30,000 nt of DNA, from the NCBI GenBank assembly GCA_030141605.1, contig JAQGDQ010000173.1, positions 1 through 30,000 of the forward strand, given 5' to 3'. Shown here in pieces: positions 1 to 28,211 of the stretch. The stretch's first letter is position 1, and each line of letters starts with the position of its first letter. Source of the stretch: Tubiluchus corallicola (lineage: Eukaryota; Priapulida; Priapulimorpha; Priapulimorphida; Tubiluchidae). The notes beneath the pieces are model-generated. The model saw only the letters and a program-made list of their open reading frames with translations, did no database searches and was not told the origin of the DNA. The position numbers and the translations under genes were made by a program.

Positions 1-644
1 TATATATTGTACATGAAACTATTGTAAATGTGTAATGTGAAATAAATGACTTATGACTTATAACACGCCATTATTCTCAGCAATGAATGTGTCAGCATTG
101 GTCCTTTATCATTTACAGCTCATTAGAGTTACAATAAGTAACGCAAGGTATACTGTACGCAGCACACAGCTTGATACCATACATGAAGTTACTGAAGTAT
201 ACAGTTTTTATACATAAACTATCTAATACATTGTACTTTTCTGTATGCAGGCTGCACAATACATAGTAATGCAGCCTTTGTATGCAGCTCCCTTACATAC
301 ACAAACCTCATAATCAGTACTTAATAAATAGTTATAGTAAAAAGTTCCTAAAACTGCGAATAGACAATTGCATAGATCTACTGTATATTGTACTGCAGTG
401 GATAACTAATTTTATTAAAACAATATAAGAAAGCAAAACACGAAATATTATTTCCCGTCCTTTTACTCTCTTGATTTGAACAAAGACATCGTTAGCAAAG
501 CTGCACACTGATTATAAGCACAAAAAATCCATTCTAACATGAAAAACTAAAAAAAACGTGAAAATAAAAAAATAGCAGAATAAATCACATTACATTTTTG
601 TTCTAAACTGTTATGAATTCTACAAATCTGTTTACAATGTATAA
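1..644 (+). repeat. Left arm of perfect inverted repeat
   Basis: Every block of this segment is the exact reverse complement of 1427-2070; no mismatch was found when compared line by line. The arm reaches the window edge, so it may continue to the left. Except perhaps the last 35 bases, which could be LINE sequence, I see no gene in it. Confidence 0.95.
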
Positions 645-1086
645 CTCTGAGCTCTGGACATTAAAAGCAAATCATAAAGCTGAAATCGATGCGTTTCAAA
701 GGCGAAATTACAGAAACATTTTGGGTATCAGATGGCCAAAGAAAATTTCAAACAAAGATCTATATGAAAAAATAAAAGAAGAACCTTGCACAAGAAAAAT
801 AAAAAGACGCTGTTTAAGATGGATTGGGCATATGCTTAGACTACCTGATGATATTCCAGTGAAGTTAGCTCTTCAACAAGCCATAGAACCAGCTAAAAAA
901 CCTGCAGGAGGACAAATGTTAACATATTTAGATTTTGCACAGAAAGATTTAAACACTTCAGCATTGATCCTTAGAAATAAATGCACTTGGGGCATTGCAG
1001 CGAGTAGGGAGTCCTGGCATAGGGAGGGAGGTGAGCAGAATCATGTCCCTGGACGTATGATTCATTGGATGATGATGATGATGATC
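610..1086 (+). mobile_element. LINE (RTE/CR1-like) C-terminal fragment, 5' truncated
   Basis: The reading frame 613-1098 gives YNSELWTLKANHKAEIDAFQ, then RRNYRNILGIRW and RRCLRWIGHMLRLPDD, the standard region downstream of the reverse transcriptase catalytic core of endonuclease-reverse-transcriptase LINEs. It ends in a (GAT)n run at 1068-1085, the usual 3' microsatellite of RTE-type elements. The catalytic core is absent. It sits directly upstream of POLR3D exon 1. Confidence 0.8.
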
Positions 1087-1152
1087 TACCATTTTTAAGT
1101 AATTAAGTACGATGTTTGTTTGTGTAGGTGATTAATTTGAAAATTCATCCAG

Positions 1153-12618
<11,466 letters not shown>

Positions 12619-12640
12619 TTCCCACTAGTTCATTTTTGAT

Positions 12641-12646
12641 AATAAA
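12641..12646 (+). terminator. POLR3D polyadenylation signal
   Basis: AATAAA 23 bases after the POLR3D stop codon; the only canonical signal close to the stop, implying a very short 3' UTR. Confidence 0.6.
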
Positions 12647-13034
12647 TATGTTATTGTTTTTAGTATTGCGAGTAGCAAAAATTATGTTTGAACCAAGTGC
12701 TTAGAAAGGTTCAGGTGATAACCGTAAAAAGAATATTTATTTGATTAGCTTTGCAAGTTTTGTGTCCAGAACTTATGTTAACCTTGAGTTTCTTGACCAG
12801 GAAATATTTTTGATATTTGTAAAGTTTAAATTACTTGCTGTTTTCTATTGTACTTAGGAAAGTATGGTAAGTTTATTGAATTATCGATTTCTGGCAACCA
12901 AAACTTGTCTTAAAAGAGGAGAGGTGGGTTATTGAAAATACCTCTTTTATTTAGTTTTTTTTTGCTTGGCTCAAGTACATCAGAAAAATTTTGTAACTTT
13001 TTCTTTCAATGCTTGAAATGTTATATATTTTCAT
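12647..13034. other. POLR3D downstream flank
   Basis: AT-rich intergenic sequence without a supported gene or repeat. Confidence 0.4.
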
Positions 13035-13850
13035 TGAATATCTCACTCAACTCCTGCAAGGATGTATCGGGTATCATTGAATTTCTCACTCAACTCCTGC
13101 AAGGATGTATCGGTGTCATGGAATATCTCACTCAACTCCTGCAAGGATGTATCGGGTGTCATTGAATATCTCACTCAACTCCTGCTAGGATGTGTCGGGT
13201 GTCATTGAATATCTCACTCAACTCCTGCAAGGATGTATCGGGTGTCATTGAATATCTCACTCAACTCCTGCAAGGATGTATCGGGTGTCATTGAATATCT
13301 GACTCAACTCCTGCAAGGATGTATCAGTGTCATTGAATATCTCACTCAACTCCTGCAAGGATGTATCGGGTGTCAGTGAATTTCTCACTCAACTCCTGCA
13401 AGGATGTATCGCGTGTCACTGAATATCTCACTCAACTCCTGCAAGGATGTATCGGGTGTCATTGAATTTCTCACTCAACTCCTGCAAGGATGTATCGGGT
13501 GTCATTGCATTTCTCACTCAACTCCTGCAAGGATGTATCGGGTGTCATCGAATTTCTTACTCAACTCCTGCAAGGATGTATCGGGTGTCATTGCATATCT
13601 CACTCAACTCCTGCAAGGATGTATCGGGTGTCAGTGAATTTCTCACTCAACTCCTGCAAGGATGTATCGGGTGTCATTGAATATCTCACTCAACTCCTGC
13701 AAGGATGTATCGGGTGTCAGTGAATTTCTCACTCAACTCCTGCAAGGATGTATCGGGTGTCATGGAATTTCTCACTCAACTCCTGCAAGGATGTATCGGG
13801 TGTTAGTGAATATCTCACTCAACTCCTGCAAGGATGTATCGGGTGTCATT
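13035..13850 (+). repeat. Minisatellite, 19 units of about 43 bp
   Basis: Unit core CTCACTCAACTCCTGCAAGG followed by ATGTATCGGGTGTCATTGAA. Nineteen GGATGT occurrences were counted between 13060 and 13835; two units are one base short and several vary at the TATCT/TTTCT and CATT/CAGT positions. Since 43 is not a multiple of 3, all + frames are open for long stretches, which explains the overlapping small ORFs. Confidence 0.97.
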
Positions 13851-14667
13851 GCTGATATTTGTTACATTATACAATAATTTCATTTATATTTCATTTATTG
13901 TTATTTGTTATTTGTACTTGTTATTATTTGTTATTTTTTTAAATCATGCAGGTCATAATAAACAATGAATGACTGTTAACTAAGCGAGTTTTTTTAGTAT
14001 TTTTGCCTGGCCGTTATTGATTTTTTTTAATGTGAGCACCGCCTCTGCTAAGGGCATGACGTATCCCGACTCCTTTCGAGAACTTTTCTGTGAATATTTT
14101 AATTTTTCCATTAATATCTTTGCTGTTTTTATGCTGTTCTAGATATTTAAAGCATAAAAGTACTAGATTTTCAATACGCAAGAAATAAAATGATAAAGCA
14201 ATAAAAAATCGTGATAATTTATTAATTTAGTAACATAATATTAGTACAAAGTGTAGCAGACATATTTTTTCATGAAAATCCAATAAATATATTAAAAATT
14301 TAAATATATCTTCATAGTTACATCACACCGTGAAAAACATCAGTTACAATATCCCTCTTAACAGGTTTTTAGTTATGTGGACGGTTAGTTTTTTACATGA
14401 TAGAAGTGCATGAGTCAAATTTATGCTAAAACAACACAAAAAATCAATCACCAAACAAACTCAAAGGCACAGTAAGGTCAGAGCATGAGCAAAATTTAAG
14501 TTCAAGAGTCAATGAAAGTACAACATGTGACCCAATTGTGCATAAATGTCCTTGAATTAAGTACAAGTAGCATTTGAGTAACAACAGATATTTGGCATAA
14601 AAAAGCACAAACAGCATTTTGTTCTGGTTGAATAAAAGAAAAGCATTTACAAATGAAAGGATTCCAT
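13851..14667. other. Intergenic AT-rich sequence
   Basis: Between the 43-bp minisatellite and the next hAT-like element. No ORF of note, no RNA gene recognised. Confidence 0.4.
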
Positions 14668-15215
14668 CAGTGGCAGCTCATAGCTAAAATTAGTGAGGGC
14701 GCTGCTTCAGAATTTTTTTAGCCATTGTTTTAATACTGTGTAAAACGAAACAAACATATGTAATTTTAACGTTGTAATTGTAATTTTAAACAAGCAAACG
14801 TACAAAAATTTATACAAAAACTTCATAAAATCCTAAACAAAAATATCGTTTGCCTGCGAATATCCTAAAGTGTTGCAGTTCAAAAATATGCCAGTACGCG
14901 GCTTTTAAGCACGTGACAACTGACAACACACACTGCGTGAGTGACAGTACTCTTTCTATCTAGAGTGCAGCATCTTATCTCAAACACGTGTGCATGGCCC
15001 CATGTGCACAATAGAAAAACACCACGTTGCTTGAGCTGCGAGCACACTGTTCTGGGCAGTGAAGTAAACAGTACTACCCTCACGAGTTCTGGACCATACA
15101 AATATAAATAAAGAAACTAAAGAAAAAAGACTTCTTATATTAAATATTATCGATAATACTGAGTGAAACTAGGGGGTGCTGCAGTTACACAGTACCTATA
15201 CACGAGCCGCCACTG
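14668..15215 (+). mobile_element. Non-autonomous hAT-like transposon
   Basis: Left end CAGTGGCAGCTCATAG and right end, reverse-complemented, CAGTGGCGGCTCGTGT form imperfect inverted repeats; just inside are GAGGGCGCTG and, reverse-complemented at the right, CAGCACCCCC. The flanking octamers GATTCCAT and GAATCTAC match at 5 of 8 positions, consistent with a decayed target duplication. The small minus ORF inside (14880-15101) has no recognised motif. Confidence 0.65.
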
Positions 15216-15639
15216 GAATCTACACACAATATATCATGATCATGAATACTAAATATACCAGGCAATTGCAGTCAATCAGAATAGGTGCAAGAGCAATGCA
15301 ATAATAATTTGACGCGATCATGACTACTATCAGAGAGAAGACAATGATAACATGATAACGGTCATAGTTAACATAACATAAGTTTAACTCACTCATTTTG
15401 CCAAGATAAGAAACCTACTAATAATATGAACAACACTGTAAATAATGTTTAAATTAATATTTCAAATTAATAGCACAATTCCATGCAATTTTCAACAACA
15501 GAAATGATGACAAAGAAACTTAATTCTAGATTCTACTAGGTTACTATAAACTGCCGTTTTAACAGTTTCGGTGATTGATGGTGCTTGTGAAAAGGTTAAG
15601 TAAACCAAACAACATTATCTGAACTAAACACTGTTGTAT
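15216..15639. other. Intergenic AT-rich sequence
   Basis: No gene or repeat recognised. Confidence 0.4.
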
Positions 15640-16122
15640 TATAGGTCTTACACGTCAAATGTAGACACAGGAAAGTTCAAATGTGACTTGGGTAAGTCAA
15701 ATGTAGATGCATTACCTTGAATAAATCGGTAGTTAAGTTATTTAAGTGCAAATTAGAAAAAGATAAACCAAAGATAGTGCATCTATTAGTAGGCCTATAA
15801 CGTTGTTATTTTAACTTAGGAGCAACTATTAAATTGAAATTAAAGAAGATTAAATTTAACATCCTTAAGCTTTACCACCTATCCACATTTGAGATACCAA
15901 TGTCACATTTGACTTGACATGTGTCTAAATTTGACTTACCAAAAGCGCTTAAGATTTCTTGAAAACCATTGTTAACACATTTGAACTACTTAAGTCTACA
16001 TTTGAGTTACCAAGACACATTTGAACTACCTAAGTCTACATTTGAGTTACCAAGACACATTTGAACTGCCTAAATCTAAATTTGACTTAACGTCGGTCTA
16101 CATTTGACATGTAAAACCTATA
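15640..16122 (+). mobile_element. MITE with about 26-bp inverted termini and internal subterminal repeats
   Basis: Left end TATAGGTCTTACACGTCAAA followed by TGTAGAC; the right end reverse-complements to TATAGGTTTTACATGTCAAA followed by TGTAGAC. Inside, the motif CTACATTTGA or its complement recurs, including a 3-unit tandem near 15975-16080 built on ACATTTGAACTACCTAAGTC. No ORF; superfamily not assigned. Confidence 0.75.
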
Positions 16123-16285
16123 GTAACAGTTCTTGGCATCAATTTTCACTTCAGTTACATGGATTGCTGCTGCTATCTTGCTAGCTGTTTTCGGATAAGA
16201 ATAATATGCTAGTTAAAAACTATATACTCGTAGTATACAATAAAAACAATAACGCATTTCGCCAACATGTAGCTACATGCATGAG

Positions 16286-16361
16286 GTCACGTGACGGTTA
16301 TAGTTAAATAAGACGCGCTGGGTTCAGTTAACCTTTGACCTACAGCAAATGCGCATGCGCA
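16286..16361. promoter_or_regulatory. Compact cluster of E-box, DR1 and NRF1-like motifs
   Basis: GTCACGTGAC (16286-16295) is a palindromic USF/MiT-type E-box. TTAACCTTTGACCT (16328-16341) is, on the minus strand, AGGTCA-A-AGGTTA, a nuclear-receptor DR1. TGCGCATGCGCA (16350-16361) is a full palindromic NRF1 site. The stretch is CpG-richer than its surroundings. Function is inferred from motifs only. Confidence 0.4.
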
Positions 16362-16745
16362 TAACGAAACTGCGAACAGGCTTAATGTGCTTTTGCATTT
16401 AATAAGTCACGTACTTAAAATATTTAAAATTGAATTTTAAAAGAAAATAACAATGAAATATCGCGAAAATGCAAAGCTGCATTCAAATGACAATTTCCCA
16501 AGGGATAAAAAAGCAAATGTTGACACAAAGGTGCTACACTACATTCCATAATCCTAAATAAATGATGCTTATTATAATAATAATAATAATAATAATAAAA
16601 TTTAGGCTAACACTCTCGGCCAGTTACGTTGTAAAAGATCTGAGGTTGCTAGTAGTAATTTTCAGCTTTTTTCCAAAGCAAGAACATGGCTATGTAGATC
16701 AAGTAATGGAATGAAGTCACAATTATTGAAATTTTACGACTAAGT
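16362..16745. other. Intergenic sequence with (TAA)n
   Basis: AT-rich; contains a TAA trinucleotide run at about 16575-16600 and a short ORF of 32 codons at 16453-16551 with no recognised motif. Confidence 0.4.
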
Positions 16746-16924
16746 TTGACTGTAGGGATGGAAACTGTGAAAAAATCACGACTACGCTTGAACTTGAAAC
16801 AGGGATGTGTTAAAACAGCATGGCCACTGGACCACACAGCACCTTGTGGTCCTAACAAGCATTACTTTGACTCTAATAGCTCACAAACCAGCCAAATTAG
16901 GATCTATGTTTACCACAAGAAAAA

Positions 16925-16985
16925 CGTGTGGTCTAATAGTTATGGTATTGCTTATAATTTAAGGCTTCCTGGTTCAAATACAAGC
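16925..16985 (+). mobile_element. tRNA-like SINE head fragment
   Basis: GTGGTCTAATAGTTATGG (A-box-like) and CCTGGTTCAAAT (B-box-like) occur at tRNA spacing, but the acceptor stem is not convincing and no tail is seen. A degraded SINE head is more likely than a functional tRNA gene. Confidence 0.42.
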
Positions 16986-17224
16986 TCGGTACTTGCCTTT
17001 TCACATTTTCCTCCTTTCGGTCAAAATTTGATTTCAAAAATTCGGAAATTGTGTGTTTATTCCAACATTAATGAATAATCTTGAAACTGGCATTGTAAAT
17101 AATTAAACCAAATGACACGATGATAGTGAAAACAGAATCAAAATGTCACTACAATTTACCAACAAGCCAATGGTTCCAATTAAAGACATGCTTAGTTTTA
17201 ATCTTTCTTTAAATATTAATTGAA

Positions 17225-17518
17225 GTCTCTCTCTCTTTCTCTCTATCTCTCTCTCACTCTCTCTCTCTCTCTCGCCGCACGCGCGCCGTTTGCCAGTATT
17301 GACAAGTATTAAGGACTGGTCTTGAGAATAAAGCAGTTTTTCTTTCAATTGTTCTTTCCTTTAACAACTGCATAACTCCATATTTTCTCTTCGAAAATGC
17401 TTCTCCGGCGTTCTAGCAGTTCAAAAATTTTCTGGGCGCCAACCATGGTAGCGCCCGCCCCCGGGTGCTTTGCCACCCCCCACTTTCCCGGGCCTAGCCT
17501 AGGCTGAAATGGGCCCTG
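17225..17518 (-). mobile_element. Half copy of the inner hAT-like element with its GA tract
   Basis: On the minus strand from 17518: CAGGGCCCATTTCAGCC, then near-identity with 2816-3060 (for example GCATTTTCGAAGAGAAAAT and ACTGCTTTATTCTCAAGACC), ending in a short interrupted GA tract (plus strand CT, 17225-17273). The right half is missing. Confidence 0.88.
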
Positions 17519-17788
17519 ATTGAAGTTATACATGAAACGCGAATGCAAATGTCTTGAATTTTCTCCTAGCAATAATATGAATAATTTAGCACCAATGCTA
17601 CATTAATTTAATAAAAACTAAACAAAGCTGCTAGACAGAAGCTAAGAAGTTTCGGATCCACTTTCGAGTGCTGCATCATAACTGACATGATCATAAGAAA
17701 ATATATTAATTAGAACTAATAAAAAGCACAAAATACAATCTGCGATACAAACACACTTTATAAATCAATATAAATGCAGCAGGGGTGT

Positions 17789-24668
<6,880 letters not shown>

Positions 24669-24809
24669 CTGAAAAAATACAACTTGTGTTAAATTTCTTT
24701 GGAAAGTTCCTCATGAACATAATCAGTCTACGGTTGTATATTAAGACATTACAACACCCTAGGCTGATAGTGATCAGTCCGACCCAGGCATATTTCAATT
24801 GTTTATTTG

Positions 24810-25425
24810 TTATTATTATCACATTCAGTACAATATAATGACATTAAGCACACAGTGACATCAAAATTATTACATCATACTGTATTAAATTGTTATGTTT
24901 CATACACTATCGTTATCATAAAAGAATAGTTGTACTGCAGTCGGGTAGAGAAGCAAAGGCTTGTATAAGCCCACTGTCACGTGAACCCGATAAAAAATGG
25001 ATGAGTGAACAAAAAAAAAGAACTGGGAGAAAGGTTAGATCACACAGGAAGGGTAGAAGGATGTGTTAGTGGAAATGGTAGGAAGAAAGATAATAGATTG
25101 CGCTATGTTGACATCAGCTCTAAAGATTTATCAATGATGCCTTGTTTTGCAGAATCTGTACCAGGATTGTGGTATGACTGCTGCAGTAGGTGTGGGAAAT
25201 TAAGAAGTGTTGTACTTGTTGAGAATCATTGCTCTGTATTTGTTTTTAAATTTTTGAATTGGCTGAGCAGTTTTTAATTCATCATTTATGTCATTCCAAA
25301 GCCTTGGACCAACATTTGCAATATGGGAGACATCGTTTGCAATATGGTTTATATGGGAGATATAGTAAACACTGCGCAGCCACTTGTGGTTTAGTAGGTT
25401 TCGTGTATTAATTATGCAAACAATA
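24810..25425 (-). mobile_element. LINE C-terminal fragment, minus orientation, in an MCU upstream intron
   Basis: On the minus strand from about 25420: TRNLLNHKWLRSVYYISHIN, then ANVGPRLWNDINDELKTAQP and KFKNKYRAMILNKY with a stop near 25210. GPRLWNDI...KFK is the usual tail of CR1/L2 ORF2. The 3' end may be the ATAATAATAAC run near 24815 (minus strand). Confidence 0.68.
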
Positions 25426-25856
25426 TACTGTGCAAACTATACTTGTTTGTTACATATATATATATATATAGTGCTTATATAAAATAAGATGCGGCAATTG
25501 ATTGTGGTGCATTACAACTATTGTTATTCTAAGTGTAATCTGTAGATTGACTGCATCTTTGACAACCTCCAAGAAAAATAAAAAATAAAAATTTGCTGGT
25601 CTGCTTGAGTTTGTAATCAGATATCTAACAGAAGTGACAGCACATGCTACATTACTAATATTATTATTATTAATGTCATTTTATTTCAGATATACTTTAC
25701 ATAAGTAATTCATAATAAGAAAGGGTTAGCAGTTAAGATCATCCACATGATTAGCAATATGAAAATAGTAAATAAGTAACAGTAATAGTAAGTAATAGTA
25801 AATAGTAACAACATGAAAATAGTAAAAATAATTAATGCGCCTAGTATTTCTGATAA

Positions 25857-25898
25857 AACATATGAGCAGTACAATATATATATTGTACTGCTCATATG

Positions 25899-25900
<2 letters not shown>
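25857..25900. repeat. Perfect 44-bp palindrome
   Basis: Arms of 22 bases without spacer: AACATATGAGCAGTACAATA followed by TA, then its exact complement. Directly followed by a TA microsatellite. Confidence 0.95.

Positions 25901-25936
<36 letters not shown>
25901..25936 (+). repeat. (TA)n microsatellite
   Basis: About 18 TA units next to the LINE-type 3' end at 25937. Confidence 0.95.
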
Positions 25937-25940
<4 letters not shown>

Positions 25941-26165
25941 ATCTTTATTTGCCATTGCAAATGTGTTGCACGTGTTTGCAAAAGTGAAAAGTGAGGTACA
26001 GTGCTACTGAAAGATATTCAGTGTGTTGTACTAAAATTAGGCAAGTTTTAAGATAAAACTTCAATTTTATAAACTGTCGAACTTGCGCAATTTGTCACAA
26101 ACTAACCCATCTGAACTGAGAGGTTTCTTGCGCAATCCGTTTCTGAAATGCATGCGCTAGTGCCC
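25937..26165 (-). mobile_element. LINE-type 3' end, minus orientation
   Basis: ATAATCTTTATTTGCCATT at 25937 is shared with 27148, so both are probably 3' ends of one family in minus orientation (AATGGCAAATAAAGATTAT then TA repeats). No protein-coding part was recognised in this copy. Confidence 0.48.
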
Positions 26166-26184
26166 GTCTAACTAGCGAATGGCG

Positions 26185-26960
26185 AAATATATATATATTG
26201 CAACAACTGACCACAAGTATGGAAGAAGTAGCGGGAAAAATTGGATTGAGAATTAGTCAAGAAAAGACCAAAGTTTTGAAAGTGTGGACAAACCAACAGA
26301 ATGATGTACATATAACAGTGGGAGGCCAAATGGTTAAGAACGTTACCAGTTTTTCATATCTGGGCAGTGTGATGACCTGTAATGGAGGTACAGAAAATGA
26401 CATCAGGGGGAGAATCGGCAAAGCAACAGCAGTATTTAGGAAGATGGGAAAAATCTGGACAAGCAAGAAAATTGACATGAAAATCAAACTTCGTCTGTAC
26501 AACGCCATTGTGCTGCCAACGGCTCTCTATGCCAGCGAAACCTGGAAAGTCACAGCGGAGTTATCAAAGAAACTGAACGTCTTCCACCAAAAATGCCTTC
26601 GAAAGATACTAAAAATCTCCTACCGCGACCATGTTACCAATGTAGAAGTTCTTCAACGAGCGCAGTCATTGCGGTTACAAGATATAGTTACAGAGAGAAG
26701 AATGAAACTGGCTGGACATATTCTCCGTCTATCAGAAAGTCGCTACGCCAAAACAGCAGTACAGTGGGAACCACCTGGTGGGAAACGAAAAAGAGGTCGG
26801 CCAAAAACAACGTGGCGCAGATCCTTCAAAGAAGACCTTCGAGCTGTCAACAGACATTGGGAAAACGTAGAGAACGAAGCCGCCGATAGAACTCAGTGGA
26901 AAATGCTGTCTGCCCAATGTGCATCAATGCGCAGGAAGGACTAAGGTCTAAGGTAAGGTA
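26185..26960 (+). mobile_element. LINE (RTE/CR1-like endonuclease-reverse transcriptase) C-terminal ORF, 5' truncated
   Basis: 26198-26944 is a single 248-codon frame: KIGLRISQEKTKVLKV just after the catalytic region, then FSYLGSVMTCNGG, LYNAIVLPTALYASETWKV, FHQKCLRKILKISYRDHVTN, and GHILRLSESRYAKTAVQW, GKRKRGRPKTTWRRSFKEDL and a terminal AADRTQWKMLSAQC. This is the complete post-catalytic part of this LINE class; the catalytic YxDD is missing. Ends in GGTCTAAGGTAAGG and TA repeats. Intact and therefore fairly young. Confidence 0.9.
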
Positions 26961-26978
26961 TATATATATATATATATA
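26956..26978 (+). repeat. (TA)n microsatellite
   Basis: TA run at the 3' end of the LINE at 26185 and next to another LINE-type end. Confidence 0.9.
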
Positions 26979-27125
26979 TCATCTTTATTCACACATTATG
27001 ATGCATTACATGTAATATAATAGGGTAAGTAGTGCTATTTACATTGGTATATTCATTATGTTGTTAGTAGCGAGTACAACATTTCATTAACATCATTATA
27101 TATATATAATTATAGCATAATAACA
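26979..27125 (-). mobile_element. Probable LINE-type 3' end, minus orientation
   Basis: ATCATCTTTATTCACACATT (minus: AATGTGTGAATAAAGATGAT then TA repeat) resembles the 3' ends at 25937 and 27148. No coding part. Confidence 0.35.
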
Positions 27126-27131
27126 TAACAT

Positions 27132-27700
27132 TATATATATATATAATAATCTTTATTTGCCATTAAAATACATTGATAATCACTGATAAAAACTTTACAG
27201 AGATGATCAATCGGTGTTAGTTAATAAAAACTTACACTGCTAAAGGCAAATGTGCAGTAATGGAAAGTAACGACGAATAAAATCAAACATATTTACAACT
27301 ATGCACAAAAAAGGAAAAAATTATGATTTAATTAATATGGCCGTGGATATATGAATTCTGAATTAGTGAGTAATATTGTCGTGCTGGTGTGAAGGTATTT
27401 CATATCTGGTTAATATTAGTGATTTTAATTTTGTTTTAAATGCTTATAGGGACTTGGTTTGTTTAACCTGTAATGGTAGAGAATTCCAAAAAGGAATTGC
27501 TTGTTTGATTACCGAGTTCATTCCGTAGTGGGTATTTGTCCTAATTTGCTTTAGATTGCTTGTTCTGGAATTAACGATAGGATTTGGAAAAAAGGTAAAT
27601 CTGTTATTTTGGAATGGTTTGCTGATGTTGTTAATGTTTCTATTAATATTAATTGTTTTCCAGTCTATTAGCTCTTCAACATCCCAAAATTAACAAAAAG
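27132..27700 (-). mobile_element. LINE C-terminal fragment, minus orientation
   Basis: On the minus strand from about 27690: RTSNLKQIRTNTHYGMNSVI, KQAIPFWNSLPLQVKQTKSL, a stop, then AFKTKLKSLILTRYEI. PFWNSLP...FKxKLK is the standard CR1/L2 ORF2 tail. It ends in AATAAAGATTAT and TA repeats (plus 27132-27158). Confidence 0.72.
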
Positions 27701-28205
27701 AAAAGAACTTAACTAGCAGATTACACAACAAGATATAAACCTCACAACAAATATTAGCAGGTGCAGCATTATAAGATCCAGTCCATTCTCATCTATACGA
27801 TCTTAAATGTTTAGATTCCTAATTGCAAAACATTTAGTTAAAATAAAAAAAAACACTAAGGTGTAAACATTCATACTTTACACCTGTGATAACTTATTTG
27901 TTTATCGCTGAAGGAAGGGATCAGTTTGGTGCTTTATGAAAGCCATTTATGCACTTGAAGTTAAGTACTATAAAGAAGCTGATAAAAAATGGAAAAATCA
28001 CTATGCTGCTGGTGGTGGTGGCGGCGGCGGCGACAGCAGCAGCAGTATGTTTTTTGATCAATATTACAGGAGTATCATCACAAATTAACACTTCACTTCA
28101 TAATTAGTCCAACAAATTGCCGTGTAAATTGCTACTCTTTCCTTTAATACAGATCAGTAATTAAAACAGCTGCACACAATCAAATACATATTTTAAAATG
28201 AAGTT
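27701..28205. other. Unassigned sequence with a GGT/GGC/CAG triplet run
   Basis: A run GGTGGTGGTGGCGGCGGC followed by GACAGCAGCAGCAG at 28012-28046 lies in a short + frame of 50 codons (27936-28088) with glycine and serine homopolymers. No splice or homology evidence. Confidence 0.35.
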
Positions 28206-28211
28206 AGTATC

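Noticed and set aside
13035-13850. Possible CRISPR array
   Set aside because: Units are contiguous with no unique spacers, and the context is an animal genome. The same applies to the 50-, 41- and 81-bp arrays.
14880-15101. 73-codon minus ORF
   Set aside because: Lies inside a non-autonomous hAT-like element and has no transposase motif.
16746-17078. 110-codon + ORF
   Set aside because: No recognised motif, and its second half overlaps a tRNA-like SINE head; treated as chance.
25005-25277. 90-codon + ORF with Cys pairs
   Set aside because: It is antisense to a LINE C-terminal fragment in its second half and shows no coding signature of its own.
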